Shown: positions 22,835 through 30,841 of the stretch, one piece after another
Layout of the letters: every line of letters starts with the position of its first letter
Position numbering within the stretch: position 1 is the first letter of the stretch
NCBI GenBank assembly: GCA_029861675.1
Contig: JAOTYV010000015.1
Coordinates: 1 to 31,610, forward strand
Direction of reading: 5' to 3'
Length of the DNA stretch: 31,610 bases
Source of the DNA: Alphaproteobacteria bacterium
GTDB taxonomy: Bacteria; Pseudomonadota; Alphaproteobacteria; UBA8366
Translations under genes and position numbers: made by a program
The notes under the pieces: generated by a model
The model's input: only the letters and a program-made list of their open reading frames with translations
Databases searched by the model: none
What the model was told of the DNA's origin: nothing

Positions 22835-23623
22835 TCAGTTTTGGTCGAGATGGGCGCGCAGGGCCGCGTTGAAACCGTCCGCCTGCTCGATATTCGAAAG
22901 ATGCGCGGCGTCGTCCAGGATCACCAGTTTCGAGCCCGCGATGCCGTGATGGATTTCCTCGGCGCGCTCGACGGTCGTGCTGGGGTCGTCCGCGCCGACG
23001 ATCACCAGGGTCGGCGCGGTGATGTCGCCGTGCAACGGCGCCAAATTCATCGCCTGGATCGCGCTGGCGCAGCCGACGAAGCCATCGACCTTGGTGGTCG
23101 CGATCATTTCCGCGACCCGATCGATCTCGGCGGTCTGTGCCTTGCGGTACGGTTCGGTGAACCAGCGTTCCAGCGTGGAAGGCGCCAGCGCCGGCATGCC
23201 TTCGTTCCGGGCCATCTCGATTCTGGGTGTCCAAAGGTCCGCCGACGGCATCGCGCTCGCGGTGTCGCACAGGATCAGGCTGAGCAGCATTTCCGGGCGC
23301 TTCGCACCGAATGTCTGCCCCGTCATGCCGCCCATCGACAATCCGCAAAAATGCGCCTTGCCGATATTCAGGGCTTCCAACAGGCCGCAGGCATCCTGCA
23401 TGAGAAGATCGAAGGAATAGGGCGGCGCCGTCGCCTCCGTGCCGCCGTGGCCGCGCTGATCGTAGCGCAGCACACGGTATTTGTCGGTCAATGCCGGGAT
23501 CTGCGGGTCCCACATGCCAAAGTTTGTCGCGAGACTATTGCTCAACATGACGACGGGCCCATTCTCCGGCCCATCGAACTGATACGCCATTTCGATGCCG
23601 TTTGCCTGGATCGTGCGTGCCAT
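22835..23623 (-). CDS. Alpha/beta hydrolase, 3-oxoadipate enol-lactonase-like
   Basis: Product of 262 residues, typical for PcaD. Catalytic triad candidates are S96 in GLSMGG, D212 or D213 in GADDP, and H241 in DDAAHLSNIEQ. The RYDQRGHG segment (53-60) is also PcaD-like. In the beta-ketoadipate pathway PcaD opens the enol-lactone ring, but no other pca genes are here, so a different lactone or ester substrate is possible. The start at 23623 is well supported by GGGAGGAC just upstream. It leads the F420 operon (20 nt before npdG), so it may act on the product of an F420-dependent reaction. That is inference. The 129-nt gap to the divergent lipoprotein gene probably holds both promoters, but I found no convincing -35/-10 pair. 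Confidence 0.85.
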   Translation of the reverse strand: MARTIQANGIEMAYQFDGPENGPVVMLSNSLATNFGMWDPQIPALTDKYRVLRYDQRGHGGTEATAPPYSFDLLMQDACGLLEALNIGKAHFCGLSMGGMTGQTFGAKRPEMLLSLILCDTASAMPSADLWTPRIEMARNEGMPALAPSTLERWFTEPYRKAQTAEIDRVAEMIATTKVDGFVGCASAIQAMNLAPLHGDITAPTLVIVGADDPSTTVERAEEIHHGIAGSKLVILDDAAHLSNIEQADGFNAALRAHLDQN

Positions 23624-23752
23624 GATGTCCTCCCTGTTACAGCCGACACTTTCGGCCGACAAACTTTTTATACCGTGAAATTCGCACTTTCCTATACTGC
23701 GGCGCCGTGCTGATTGCACCGGGAAATTGAACCGCGAACCGGAGAGAATGAC

Positions 23753-24820
23753 ATGGGTGGGGCTGTCCGCATTGTCGTGGCCATCGTGACCGTGCTGGCG
23801 CTTGCCGGTTGCCAGGGCGGTTGGGCGCCGGAAGAGTATAAGACGGCGTCGGCGATGCTGTTCGACGCGCCGCATCGGACCGCCGATTCGCTTTGGACCA
23901 TGCCCGACGCGGGTCCTGCCGGACCCGCCCTGTCCTCCGCCCTGGATGGGTTGTTGTCGGGCGATCTGGCGGGGGCGCGCCGTCACGCGGATCGGGCCGG
24001 TTATCGGATCGATGAAAAATCCGACGGCGGCCAGGACTATTTTATCCTAAGCGAACGCGATGGGGCGGGTATCGGGCCGGTCGTGGCCGTGGCCCGGCGG
24101 CCGATACGCGATGCGATTATCGAAGCGCCGCACCCGGTGATCGATACGGCGACGGATAAGGAAGCGGCCGTGTTGTTCCTTCGCCTCGGCGCGCGGGCGC
24201 TCATTCTTGCCGGCGCCAACCGATGCGCCGCGAAGAATGAAACCCCATGCAGCGGCAAGACGCGCGTTTGCGGCGACGGGCGAAACGCATACCGCGCATC
24301 CGATCCGGCGCATAATTCGGCCACGCTGTTCCACGCCATGCATCTTTACTTCACGCGCCGCTGGCCGCGGTCGATCGCGGTGCAGCCGCACGGCTTCAGC
24401 AACGGGGGCAGCAGCGTCTGGTTCGTGATTTCCGACGGTACGCGCGTGCGGCGGCCGGGTGACGCGGGCTTGACCGGCCGGGTGCGTGACCGCATTCATG
24501 CGCATCTTGGGCGGCGCGATCGGGCGGTGAGCTGTCAGGATCCGAGGGACCGGTCGATCCAGACGCGATGGCTTTGCGCGACGACCACGGTGCAGGGGCG
24601 CGACCTGAACGGCAGTCCCGATGCCTGCCGGGTAGCGGCGGTGAAATCGTCCGGGCGGTTTCTCCACATCGAACAGGTGCGGGACGTGCGCCGGCCCTAT
24701 GCCGAGGATTTGCGGAATCTGAACGATCATCCCGGCAGTATCGCCATTCTGAAAGCCCTGGAAGCGGAGCTGCCCTGCATTCGCGGCGATTGCCGGTCCG
24801 CCACGATTGCCGGAAGATAG
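23753..24820 (+). CDS. Uncharacterised lipoprotein
   Basis: Product of 355 residues with a lipoprotein signal peptide: GGAVRIVVAIVTVLALAGC, where C19 follows an LAG lipobox and would be lipidated. The mature part has no family I can name. A segment with EAPHPVIDTATDKEA, ALILAGANRCA, DPAHNSATLFHAMH and QPHGFSNGG places conserved-looking His, Asp and Glu in an arrangement reminiscent of metal-dependent amidohydrolases of the N-formylglutamate amidohydrolase or poly-gamma-glutamate hydrolase kind. This is a weak resemblance only. Six further Cys in the mature region may form disulfides in the periplasm. GGAGAG (23741-23746) supports the start. It is followed 33 nt later by the M20 peptidase. Confidence 0.75.
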   Translation: MGGAVRIVVAIVTVLALAGCQGGWAPEEYKTASAMLFDAPHRTADSLWTMPDAGPAGPALSSALDGLLSGDLAGARRHADRAGYRIDEKSDGGQDYFILSERDGAGIGPVVAVARRPIRDAIIEAPHPVIDTATDKEAAVLFLRLGARALILAGANRCAAKNETPCSGKTRVCGDGRNAYRASDPAHNSATLFHAMHLYFTRRWPRSIAVQPHGFSNGGSSVWFVISDGTRVRRPGDAGLTGRVRDRIHAHLGRRDRAVSCQDPRDRSIQTRWLCATTTVQGRDLNGSPDACRVAAVKSSGRFLHIEQVRDVRRPYAEDLRNLNDHPGSIAILKALEAELPCIRGDCRSATIAGR

Positions 24821-24853
24821 CTGCCGGCGAGACTACTGGAGCGAGGGTGCCCA

Positions 24854-25996
24854 ATGCCCGACCGTGGCAACATTCCCGAAGTCGATGGCGAGGAAATTCT
24901 CGACGGCATCCGCCAATGGGTCGAGATCGAGACGCCGACCTATGAAGGCGCCGCGGTCAACACGCTGGTGGATGTGGTGGAAGGCGGCATGAAGGCGCTC
25001 GGCGCGGCAATCGAGCGCATACCGGGCCGCGACGGTTTCGGCGATATCCTGATGACGCGGACGCCGTGGGGCGGCGACGGGCCTGGCATTCTTGTGCTCA
25101 GCCATCTCGACACGGTGCACCCGATCGGCAGCATCGACGGCTACAATCCGTGGCGGCGCGAGGGCGATTCGGTCTATGGCCCCGGCATCTACGATATGAA
25201 GGCGGGCGCGTATCTCGCCTATTACGCCTATCAGCATCTGGTGCGCATGGGCCGGCAAACGCCGCTGCCGGTGACGTTTCTCTATATTCCGGAGGAAGAG
25301 ATCGGCAGCCCGACGTCGCGCGGGATCATCGAGGTGGAGGCGCAGAAGAACAAATACGTGCTGGTCACGGAACCGGCCCGCGAAGGTGGCAAGATTGTCA
25401 CCGGGCGCAAAGGTGTCGGCCGGTTCGACGCGGTGACCCGCGGCGTGGCGGCGCATTCCGGATCGCGCCCCGAGGACGGCCGCAGCGCCATCGAGGAAAT
25501 GGCGCGGGTCATCCTGGCAATCGAGGCGATGACTGATTTCGAGCTGGGCGTCACCACCAATGTGGGGATGATCCAAGGCGGCACGGGCGTCAATGTGGTG
25601 CCGGCGGAATGCCGCATCGAGATCGACCTCCGGGTCCCGACTCAGGCAATGGCGGATGAATATTGCGCGCGAATCCTCGGCGTCGCGGCGAGCAACCCTG
25701 ATGTCGAATTGGAAATTACCGGTGGCATCAACCGGCCGCCCTATCAGAAGGATGCGGGTATCCAGAGCCTGTTCGAGCACGCGCGAGATGTCTGCGCCGA
25801 TATCGGTTTCGAGCTAGAGGACATGCACACCGGCGGCGGCAGCGACGGATGTTTTACCGCGGCGCTCGGCGTTCCGACGCTGGACGGGCTCGGCGCCGAC
25901 GGCGTCGGCGCGCATGCCAAGAACGAGCAGATTTATTTTTCGTCGCTGGAACCGCGCGCCAAGATGTGGATCCGCCTGCTGGAAACGCTGGAGTAG
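24854..25996 (+). CDS. M20 family metallopeptidase, glutamate carboxypeptidase-like
   Basis: Product of 380 residues. It is a two-zinc hydrolase removing a C-terminal residue or acyl group. Metal ligands and catalytic residues are visible: H84 and D86 in SHLDTV, D114 in YGPGIYDMK, E147/E148 in PEEEIGS, E173 in TEP, and H354 in GAHAKNEQ. The lid/dimerisation domain lies at about 185-300. The overall pattern is nearest to the CPG2/ArgE/DapE branch, but the substrate cannot be fixed. There is no signal peptide, so it should be cytoplasmic, unlike the preceding lipoprotein. It converges on the dehalogenase gene with a 24-nt gap. Confidence 0.9.
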   Translation: MPDRGNIPEVDGEEILDGIRQWVEIETPTYEGAAVNTLVDVVEGGMKALGAAIERIPGRDGFGDILMTRTPWGGDGPGILVLSHLDTVHPIGSIDGYNPWRREGDSVYGPGIYDMKAGAYLAYYAYQHLVRMGRQTPLPVTFLYIPEEEIGSPTSRGIIEVEAQKNKYVLVTEPAREGGKIVTGRKGVGRFDAVTRGVAAHSGSRPEDGRSAIEEMARVILAIEAMTDFELGVTTNVGMIQGGTGVNVVPAECRIEIDLRVPTQAMADEYCARILGVAASNPDVELEITGGINRPPYQKDAGIQSLFEHARDVCADIGFELEDMHTGGGSDGCFTAALGVPTLDGLGADGVGAHAKNEQIYFSSLEPRAKMWIRLLETLE

Positions 25997-26020
25997 CGGC
26001 TCTGGGGACCTAATCGCCGG

Positions 26021-26749
26021 TTAGCATCCAAGCTGGTCGGCGAGGTCGATGAAACTGCCGGCGACATAATCGAAATCGTGTTCCGCCTTCAGGTTCTTGT
26101 CCTGGCCGGGGCCGTATTCGGTCGGCCGGGCGACGAAGGCGGTGCGGAAGCCCTGCTGGCTGGCGGCGACGAGGTCGTCATTGTGCGCCGCCGTCATCAT
26201 GCAGGATTCCGGCGGCAGGCCCAGCGCATCGGCGCAGTTGATATAGGCGTCGGGGCAGGGCTTGTAATGACCCACCACCTCCGCGCCCAGGATCACGTCC
26301 CAGGGCAGGCCCGCATGCTTCGCCATGTTGACCATCAGGGCGATGTTGCCGTTCGACTGGGTGGCGAGGATGAATTTCGTTTTCAGCCGGGTCAGGCCCT
26401 CGACCGAATCGGGCCAGGGGGTGAGCCGGTGCCAGGCGCGGTTCAGGTGATCCGCCTCGGCTTCGGTAACGCCGGTGATGCGGTGCCGTTCCAGCAGGCT
26501 GTCCAGATTCATCCGGTGCAGGATGTCCAGTTTGGTGAAGGGAATCTTGCCGCTGCGTACCTGCTGCATCGCCGGCTGATAGAGCGCCCGCCATTGCATC
26601 GCAAAGTCGACCGGGTCGATCCCGTCGACGCCGCGCGGGGCGAAAAACGCCTCCGCCTCGCGGGCAATGCTGCTGCGCCAATCGACCACCGTGCCGAACA
26701 CGTCGAAGGTGAGCGCTTTGATGTCAGGCTTCTTGCCAGCCTGTGCCAA
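26021..26749 (-). CDS. Haloacid dehalogenase, type II (HAD superfamily)
   Basis: Product of 242 residues. HAD-fold hydrolase with nucleophile D16 in TFDVFGTVVDW, motif II in ATQSNGN, motif III Lys in GHYKPCPDAY, and the acidic motif AAHNDDLVAA. The DVFGT signature and the AAHNDD loop are those of L-2-haloacid dehalogenases. Many relatives act on other substrates. The start is TTG at 26749, chosen because AGGAGAG is correctly spaced upstream and no ATG or GTG is suitably placed. It begins 11 nt after the DUF4387 stop, so it is the last gene of the AtuA operon. Confidence 0.88.
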   Translation of the reverse strand: MAQAGKKPDIKALTFDVFGTVVDWRSSIAREAEAFFAPRGVDGIDPVDFAMQWRALYQPAMQQVRSGKIPFTKLDILHRMNLDSLLERHRITGVTEAEADHLNRAWHRLTPWPDSVEGLTRLKTKFILATQSNGNIALMVNMAKHAGLPWDVILGAEVVGHYKPCPDAYINCADALGLPPESCMMTAAHNDDLVAASQQGFRTAFVARPTEYGPGQDKNLKAEHDFDYVAGSFIDLADQLGC

Positions 26750-26760
26750 ATTCCGCTCTC

Positions 26761-27072
26761 CTAGTCCGGGATCTCGATGCCGAGCAGCGGGGCGTGCTGC
26801 TGCGCGCCGTAAATGTCGCTGTCGGCCGGATCGCCCGAGGCGTGGAGCCGCGGGATGGTAATCTTGATGGCATACGCCACGTCGTAGGGGATCACCGAGA
26901 CTTCGTTGTCCGACAATCCATAGAGCGCGGCGATCGATCGCGGCGTGATGGCGTTGCTGTCGAGCACGCGGCGGTAGGTGGCGTCGTCCTCGAACATCAT
27001 GTCGAGCGTGCACAGCAGCGCGCCGGCGTTCTTGGAGCGCAGGACTTGGGCGAGGTCGGCTAGTCGGGCCAT
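26761..27072 (-). CDS. DUF4387 domain protein
   Basis: Product of 103 residues. Starts MARLADLAQVLRSKNAGAL and contains DMMFEDDATYRRVLDSNAIT and YDVAYAIKITIPR, which match the DUF4387 family. This family is found as a small protein next to AtuA-type proteins, sometimes fused to them, and its function is unknown. The start at 27072 has AAGGAA upstream. The open frame extends to 27222 in an overlapping region that belongs to the AtuA gene. There is an 11-nt gap after the AtuA stop, which suggests co-translation and a stable complex. Confidence 0.88.
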   Translation of the reverse strand: MARLADLAQVLRSKNAGALLCTLDMMFEDDATYRRVLDSNAITPRSIAALYGLSDNEVSVIPYDVAYAIKITIPRLHASGDPADSDIYGAQQHAPLLGIEIPD

Positions 27073-27083
27073 GGCGCGGTTCC

Positions 27084-28448
27084 TTACAGCTCGATCATAT
27101 CGATGGAAAACGGCTCCATCGGATCGTCGAGGTCCATCGTATGCCAAACGTTGAAGGCATAGGTCATGCCGACCAGCATGTCCGAGGGCGAGAAGGGAAT
27201 GGCGAGATTGCCGGAGATGCATTTGCGTCCGGGGAAATCCGTATGCAGCAACGCATAGCGCGCCTTCGCCATGATCGCCTTGCTGGTGTCTTCGTCGTCG
27301 GCCAGCACGTCGACCAACACGCCGATTTCATGTGCCGCCGTCTCGGTGACCGGCTCGCGCGGGCCCATCGTCGCGTTCTTGCCGTATACCCGGATGTTCA
27401 GGCGATAGGCGTCGGCCGCTATGCCAAGCGTTTCCGCCTCGCCGGCGACGCGCTGATGACACGATGCGATGAAGTCGTCGATCACCGAGATCAGCACCGG
27501 GTCGCGCACGCCGGCGATGAAGACGGTGCGGAAGCCGGTCTGTTTGACGCCTTCCAGCTTGATGGAATATTGGTTCGTCGCCTCGAAGCGGCTGCCCGAG
27601 ACTTTCACCACCCGCGGATCGATCTGCTCGTATTCGGCGTCGGTCGTCACCAGCGTGCCATCGGGTTCGACCAGATGGTAGGGGCTGGGATTTTCGTACA
27701 AGGTGTGCGCCGCGATACGCATGCGAGTGCAGCGTTTGTCCGGATGGCCCGGTTCGACCAGGAAATGGTCGTCGCGCAGCGTGCCGAGCACGCAATCCTG
27801 GCCGGTTCGCGGCGTGGTCACCTGCCCCGCGCATTCGATGATTTTCGCGAGATGCCAGGTCAACCCCGGATCGCAACCGCGCATCAAGGGAATGGCGGAA
27901 TAGATCGAGGCATCCGTGGCGCGGCCCGCCAACACGACTTGGGCGCCGTCTTCGAGGGCTTGCTGAAACGGCTCGACGCCCATCATGCCGACCACGCGGT
28001 GGCTCTCGTCGATATCGTCGTCCGACAGCTCGTTGATCGGGCCCAGCGGGTGAATTTTGCCGGCGCCGCGTTTTTGTTTGAGGTAGGATTTTTCCAATTC
28101 GCTGTGGATCACGGCCAGTTTGAACGACAGCTTCTTTTCGGCGGCGATTTCCTCGACAATTTCGCGCACTAGGCCAACCTGCGGGTCGCTGCCGCCGCCG
28201 CCGGCCGAGCCGACCAGTACGGGAATGTTCCGCTCGATGCCCGCTTCGATCATCAGGCTGAGGTCGCGTTTGAGGGCCTGGCGCGAGACGAACGGGATGC
28301 CTTCGCCGAGATAATGCGGTCCCGGGTCCATGGAGCCGCCGTCGGCCGCGATGAAATCCAAATCTTGTTCCAAACCACGGCGGAACGCCTGCTCGGTATA
28401 GCCGTAGCCGAGCATTCCCGTCGTCGCCATCATTCGCACTTCCGGCAT
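27084..28448 (-). CDS. Acyclic terpene utilization AtuA family protein (DUF1446)
   Basis: Product of 454 residues. The family is named after AtuA from the citronellol/geraniol pathway of Pseudomonas, but its reaction is not known to me. Landmarks are FIAADGGSMDPGPHYLGEG near the N-terminus, GSAGGGGSDPQV, GRATDASIYSAIPL, and a C-terminal domain running through FNVWHTMDLDDP. The start at 28448 has GGGAGGATCC directly upstream, a strong ribosome site. Another ATG at 28469 has none. Leads a three-gene unit with DUF4387 and a haloacid dehalogenase. Other Atu genes (AtuB-H) are absent, so terpene catabolism is possible but not shown. Other AtuA homologs may act on tricarboxylate-like or lactone substrates. 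Confidence 0.9.
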   Translation of the reverse strand: MPEVRMMATTGMLGYGYTEQAFRRGLEQDLDFIAADGGSMDPGPHYLGEGIPFVSRQALKRDLSLMIEAGIERNIPVLVGSAGGGGSDPQVGLVREIVEEIAAEKKLSFKLAVIHSELEKSYLKQKRGAGKIHPLGPINELSDDDIDESHRVVGMMGVEPFQQALEDGAQVVLAGRATDASIYSAIPLMRGCDPGLTWHLAKIIECAGQVTTPRTGQDCVLGTLRDDHFLVEPGHPDKRCTRMRIAAHTLYENPSPYHLVEPDGTLVTTDAEYEQIDPRVVKVSGSRFEATNQYSIKLEGVKQTGFRTVFIAGVRDPVLISVIDDFIASCHQRVAGEAETLGIAADAYRLNIRVYGKNATMGPREPVTETAAHEIGVLVDVLADDEDTSKAIMAKARYALLHTDFPGRKCISGNLAIPFSPSDMLVGMTYAFNVWHTMDLDDPMEPFSIDMIEL

Positions 28449-28691
28449 GGATCCTCCCTCACGGTGCAAAACACCTATTGCCGTTAATGTTCTCGCCTGG
28501 GTCGGCGACAGGGTAAAACACGGGTGCGGGGCGCGCCAGCCCGGGTGAATCGACGGGGTCGCGCGGGCGTTAACGAATTGCCTTAGTCTCGCCCCGATAT
28601 TTCCCCGAAATCACCCCGATTTGACCCTGTTAACGGCTTGGAAAACAGTGATTATCACATCGATTAACGATGCGAGGGACGGGGCGGGTAA

Positions 28692-28949
28692 ATGAAGCAA
28701 TTAAGCATAGCTGCAACAGTCGCCATGATGAGCGTTTTGATGGTTTTCGCCGGGACGTGCTGGATCTCGGGCGGGAGTCCGTTCGAGCCGCCGGCAAAGT
28801 CCATCGAGGCGGCCTCGATGGCGCGTCAGGCCGATGCGTTCGGCGGCATGTTCAGTGTGCGCGGCCCGGCGCCGGCGGATCGGGCGGTCCGGCACGCGCT
28901 GGATCGGGTTGTCCTCGAGTTGACGCCGCGACCGGCATCCTGGCGTTAG
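28692..28949 (+). CDS. Possible small secreted protein
   Basis: A frame of 85 residues beginning with a plausible signal sequence (MKQLSIAATVAMMSVLMVFAG, with cleavage or lipidation possible near C23), followed by a low-complexity mature part without recognisable family. GGGGCGGG lies just upstream of the ATG. The gene is short and lies between divergent and downstream genes, so it may be real or chance. Upstream 28449-28691 is a divergent gap containing several GTTAAC/ATTAAC stretches but no operator I can define. Confidence 0.4.
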   Translation: MKQLSIAATVAMMSVLMVFAGTCWISGGSPFEPPAKSIEAASMARQADAFGGMFSVRGPAPADRAVRHALDRVVLELTPRPASWR

Positions 28950-29160
28950 GGTCGCGCCGGCGACGATTCAATCCTCATGCCGAGCTCTGCCTGGCCGGTG
29001 TGAGACTCCCGTCGATTTCATGCTAGCATGAACGGTCGACACGGTCGGGACGTCCGCCTCATCGGGGTGGACGTCCCTCGCCGTGCCGGTGCGATGTTCC
29101 TGTCGTTTTGTTCCGCAGCTGAAGAAATCGCATCGCAATCCGAGACCGGGAGGGTCCGCC

Positions 29161-30582
29161 ATGTCGTCCAGCAACGCTATCGCCCAGAAAAACCCCGCCG
29201 CCGCGGATACCACCATCTCCGAGCGGCTGGCCGGCTTTGCCCATGCGCTACGCTATGACGACATTCCCGAGGCGGTTCGCGCGCGCGCGAAATTTCTGAT
29301 CCTCGATGGCGTGGGCATCGCATTTGCTTCAACCCATTACGATTTCTCCAACCGGATACTGGCGGGCATTCGCGATCTTTCCGGCCCGGGCGGGTGCAGC
29401 GTGATCGGCCTCGCCGACCGGCTGCCGCTGCGCGACGCGGTGCTGATGAACGGGGCGCTGGTGCATGGTCTCGATTACGACGATACCCATATGGCGGCGA
29501 TCGTCCACGCGACGTCGAGCTGCTTTCCCTGCGCGCTGGGCGTCGCCGAACAGTTGGATGTGCATGGACGGGATTTGTTGGCCGCCTATGTCGTCGGCAT
29601 GGAGGCGGCGATCCGAATCGGCGCCGCCGCCCAGGGCGGGTTCCACGATGTGGGATTTCATCCGACCGGCGTGATCGGCCATTTCGCCACCGCCATGATT
29701 GCCGGCCGGCTGTTCGGCCTGGATCCGGGGGGGATCGCAGCGGCCCAGGGGATCGCCGGCAGCACGGCAGCGGGCAGTCAGGAATTCCTGTCCGAGGGGG
29801 CCTGGAACAAACGGATTCACCCGGGCTGGGCGGGGGGCGCCGGCATTACCGCGGCCAGCCTCGCGAAGAACGGTTTCGTCGCGCCGAGCCAGCCCTATGA
29901 AGGCCGCTTCGGCCTGTTCAAGGCCTATCTCGGCGAGCGCGAGCGCCAGGTCGATTATGCGGCGATCACCGATGGATTGGGCACGCGCTGGGAGACGCCG
30001 GAAATGGCGATCAAGCCGTATCCGACCTGCCATTTCACCCACAGCATCGCCGATTCCGCCTTGGCATTGCGGCGTGAACACGATTTGGCCGCCGAGGATA
30101 TCGCCCGAATCCGGGCCTTGATTCCGCGGGAAACGGTCGAATTGATTTCCGAGCCGGTGGCCAACAAGAAGCGGCCGTCCAGTGACTATGACGCGAAGTT
30201 CAGCACCCAATACATCACTGCCTGCTGTTTCGTGCGCGGCCGGCTCGGCCTCGCGGAGTTGGAGCCGGAGGCGTTGAACGATCCGGAAATTCTCGCGGTT
30301 GCCGACAAGGTCGAGTGCGAGGCGGATACGAATTCCGCGTTTCCGACGTTTTTCTCCGGCGGGGTCGTCGTGACGACGCGGGACGGCCGTGAGCTGGTGC
30401 ATCATGAACGGGTCAACCGGGGCGCCGGCGACCGGGCCCTCACCGGGGAAGAAATTACCGAGAAATTCATGGAAAACATGGCGCTGGTGACCACCGTCGA
30501 AAGGGCGCGGGCGGTGCGCGATTTGGTGCTGGGATTGGATACGGTGGCGGCGTCTGCGCTGGCACGCGGCTTGGCCGCATAA
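29161..30582 (+). CDS. MmgE/PrpD family protein
   Basis: Product of 473 residues. The family includes 2-methylcitrate dehydratase (PrpD) and cis-aconitate decarboxylase, and many members are of unknown specificity. Landmarks are ALVHGLDYDDTH near residue 100, GFHPTGVIGHFATAMIAGRLFGL, STAAGSQEFLSEGAWNKRIHPGWAG, and IKPYPTCHFTHSIADSAL. The start is ATG 29161 with GGGAGGG upstream. An in-frame upstream extension to 29083 is not favoured. No methylcitrate synthase or methylisocitrate lyase is encoded nearby, so PrpD function is unlikely to be established from this window. It is isolated, with about 210 nt upstream and 256 nt downstream without other genes. Confidence 0.9.
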   Translation: MSSSNAIAQKNPAAADTTISERLAGFAHALRYDDIPEAVRARAKFLILDGVGIAFASTHYDFSNRILAGIRDLSGPGGCSVIGLADRLPLRDAVLMNGALVHGLDYDDTHMAAIVHATSSCFPCALGVAEQLDVHGRDLLAAYVVGMEAAIRIGAAAQGGFHDVGFHPTGVIGHFATAMIAGRLFGLDPGGIAAAQGIAGSTAAGSQEFLSEGAWNKRIHPGWAGGAGITAASLAKNGFVAPSQPYEGRFGLFKAYLGERERQVDYAAITDGLGTRWETPEMAIKPYPTCHFTHSIADSALALRREHDLAAEDIARIRALIPRETVELISEPVANKKRPSSDYDAKFSTQYITACCFVRGRLGLAELEPEALNDPEILAVADKVECEADTNSAFPTFFSGGVVVTTRDGRELVHHERVNRGAGDRALTGEEITEKFMENMALVTTVERARAVRDLVLGLDTVAASALARGLAA

Positions 30583-30696
30583 ACGGTCAGAAGACGTCCG
30601 GACGATGCGCGGGCGGATTTCGAAGCGAGACGCAGGGCACCGCCGGGCGTTGGGCAATGCGCTGCGTCCAGGCTCGCCGCCGTTCGATGGTATGAC

Positions 30697-30724
30697 GTTG
30701 AAAAACGCGCAATAATCCCTATAT
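30697..30724 (+). promoter_or_regulatory. Candidate sigma-32 (RpoH) promoter
   Basis: GTTGAAA (30697-30703), a 13-nt spacer, then CCCTATAT (30717-30724). This differs from the E. coli heat-shock consensus CTTGAAA...CCCCATNT at only two positions. It lies 114 nt upstream of the Hsp20 start codon, placing the transcript start near 30731, just before the first hairpin of the leader. Confidence 0.65.
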
Positions 30725-30731
30725 CTGCGGA

Positions 30732-30841
30732 GCGGCGGGATTTTGCATCCGCCGCGACCGAGTGCCGGTTTTCGGGCTCAAAAGGGGCGGTTCGCCGCCC
30801 AAATGGCCACTCGCTCATACGGGAGGAGGAGCTGCATCATG
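30732..30841 (+). promoter_or_regulatory. ROSE-like RNA thermometer in the Hsp20 leader
   Basis: Four consecutive hairpins fill the predicted leader. I: 30732-30741 with 30747-30755, one bulged G. II: 30760-30767 with 30773-30779, one bulged G. III: GGGCGG (30785-30790) and CCGCCC (30795-30800) around a TTCG tetraloop. IV: 30810-30816 can pair with 30821-30828, covering the ribosome site GGGAGGAGGA (30821-30830). The pairing strand of hairpin IV contains TCGCT (30811-30815), which fits the U(U/C)GCU motif of ROSE elements. Known ROSE elements melt on heating to free the ribosome site of small heat-shock genes. Pairing was judged by eye only. Confidence 0.65.

Noticed and set aside
22815..23513. 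N-terminal extension of npdG that would give a 455-residue protein
   Set aside because: The extension overlaps the hydrolase gene in another frame and shows no family similarity. NpdG proteins begin at the dinucleotide-binding strand, matching the ATG at 22814.
30811..30830. FourU-type RNA thermometer at the Hsp20 ribosome site
   Set aside because: No run of four U lies opposite the ribosome site. The UCGCU strand and multi-hairpin leader fit the ROSE type better.
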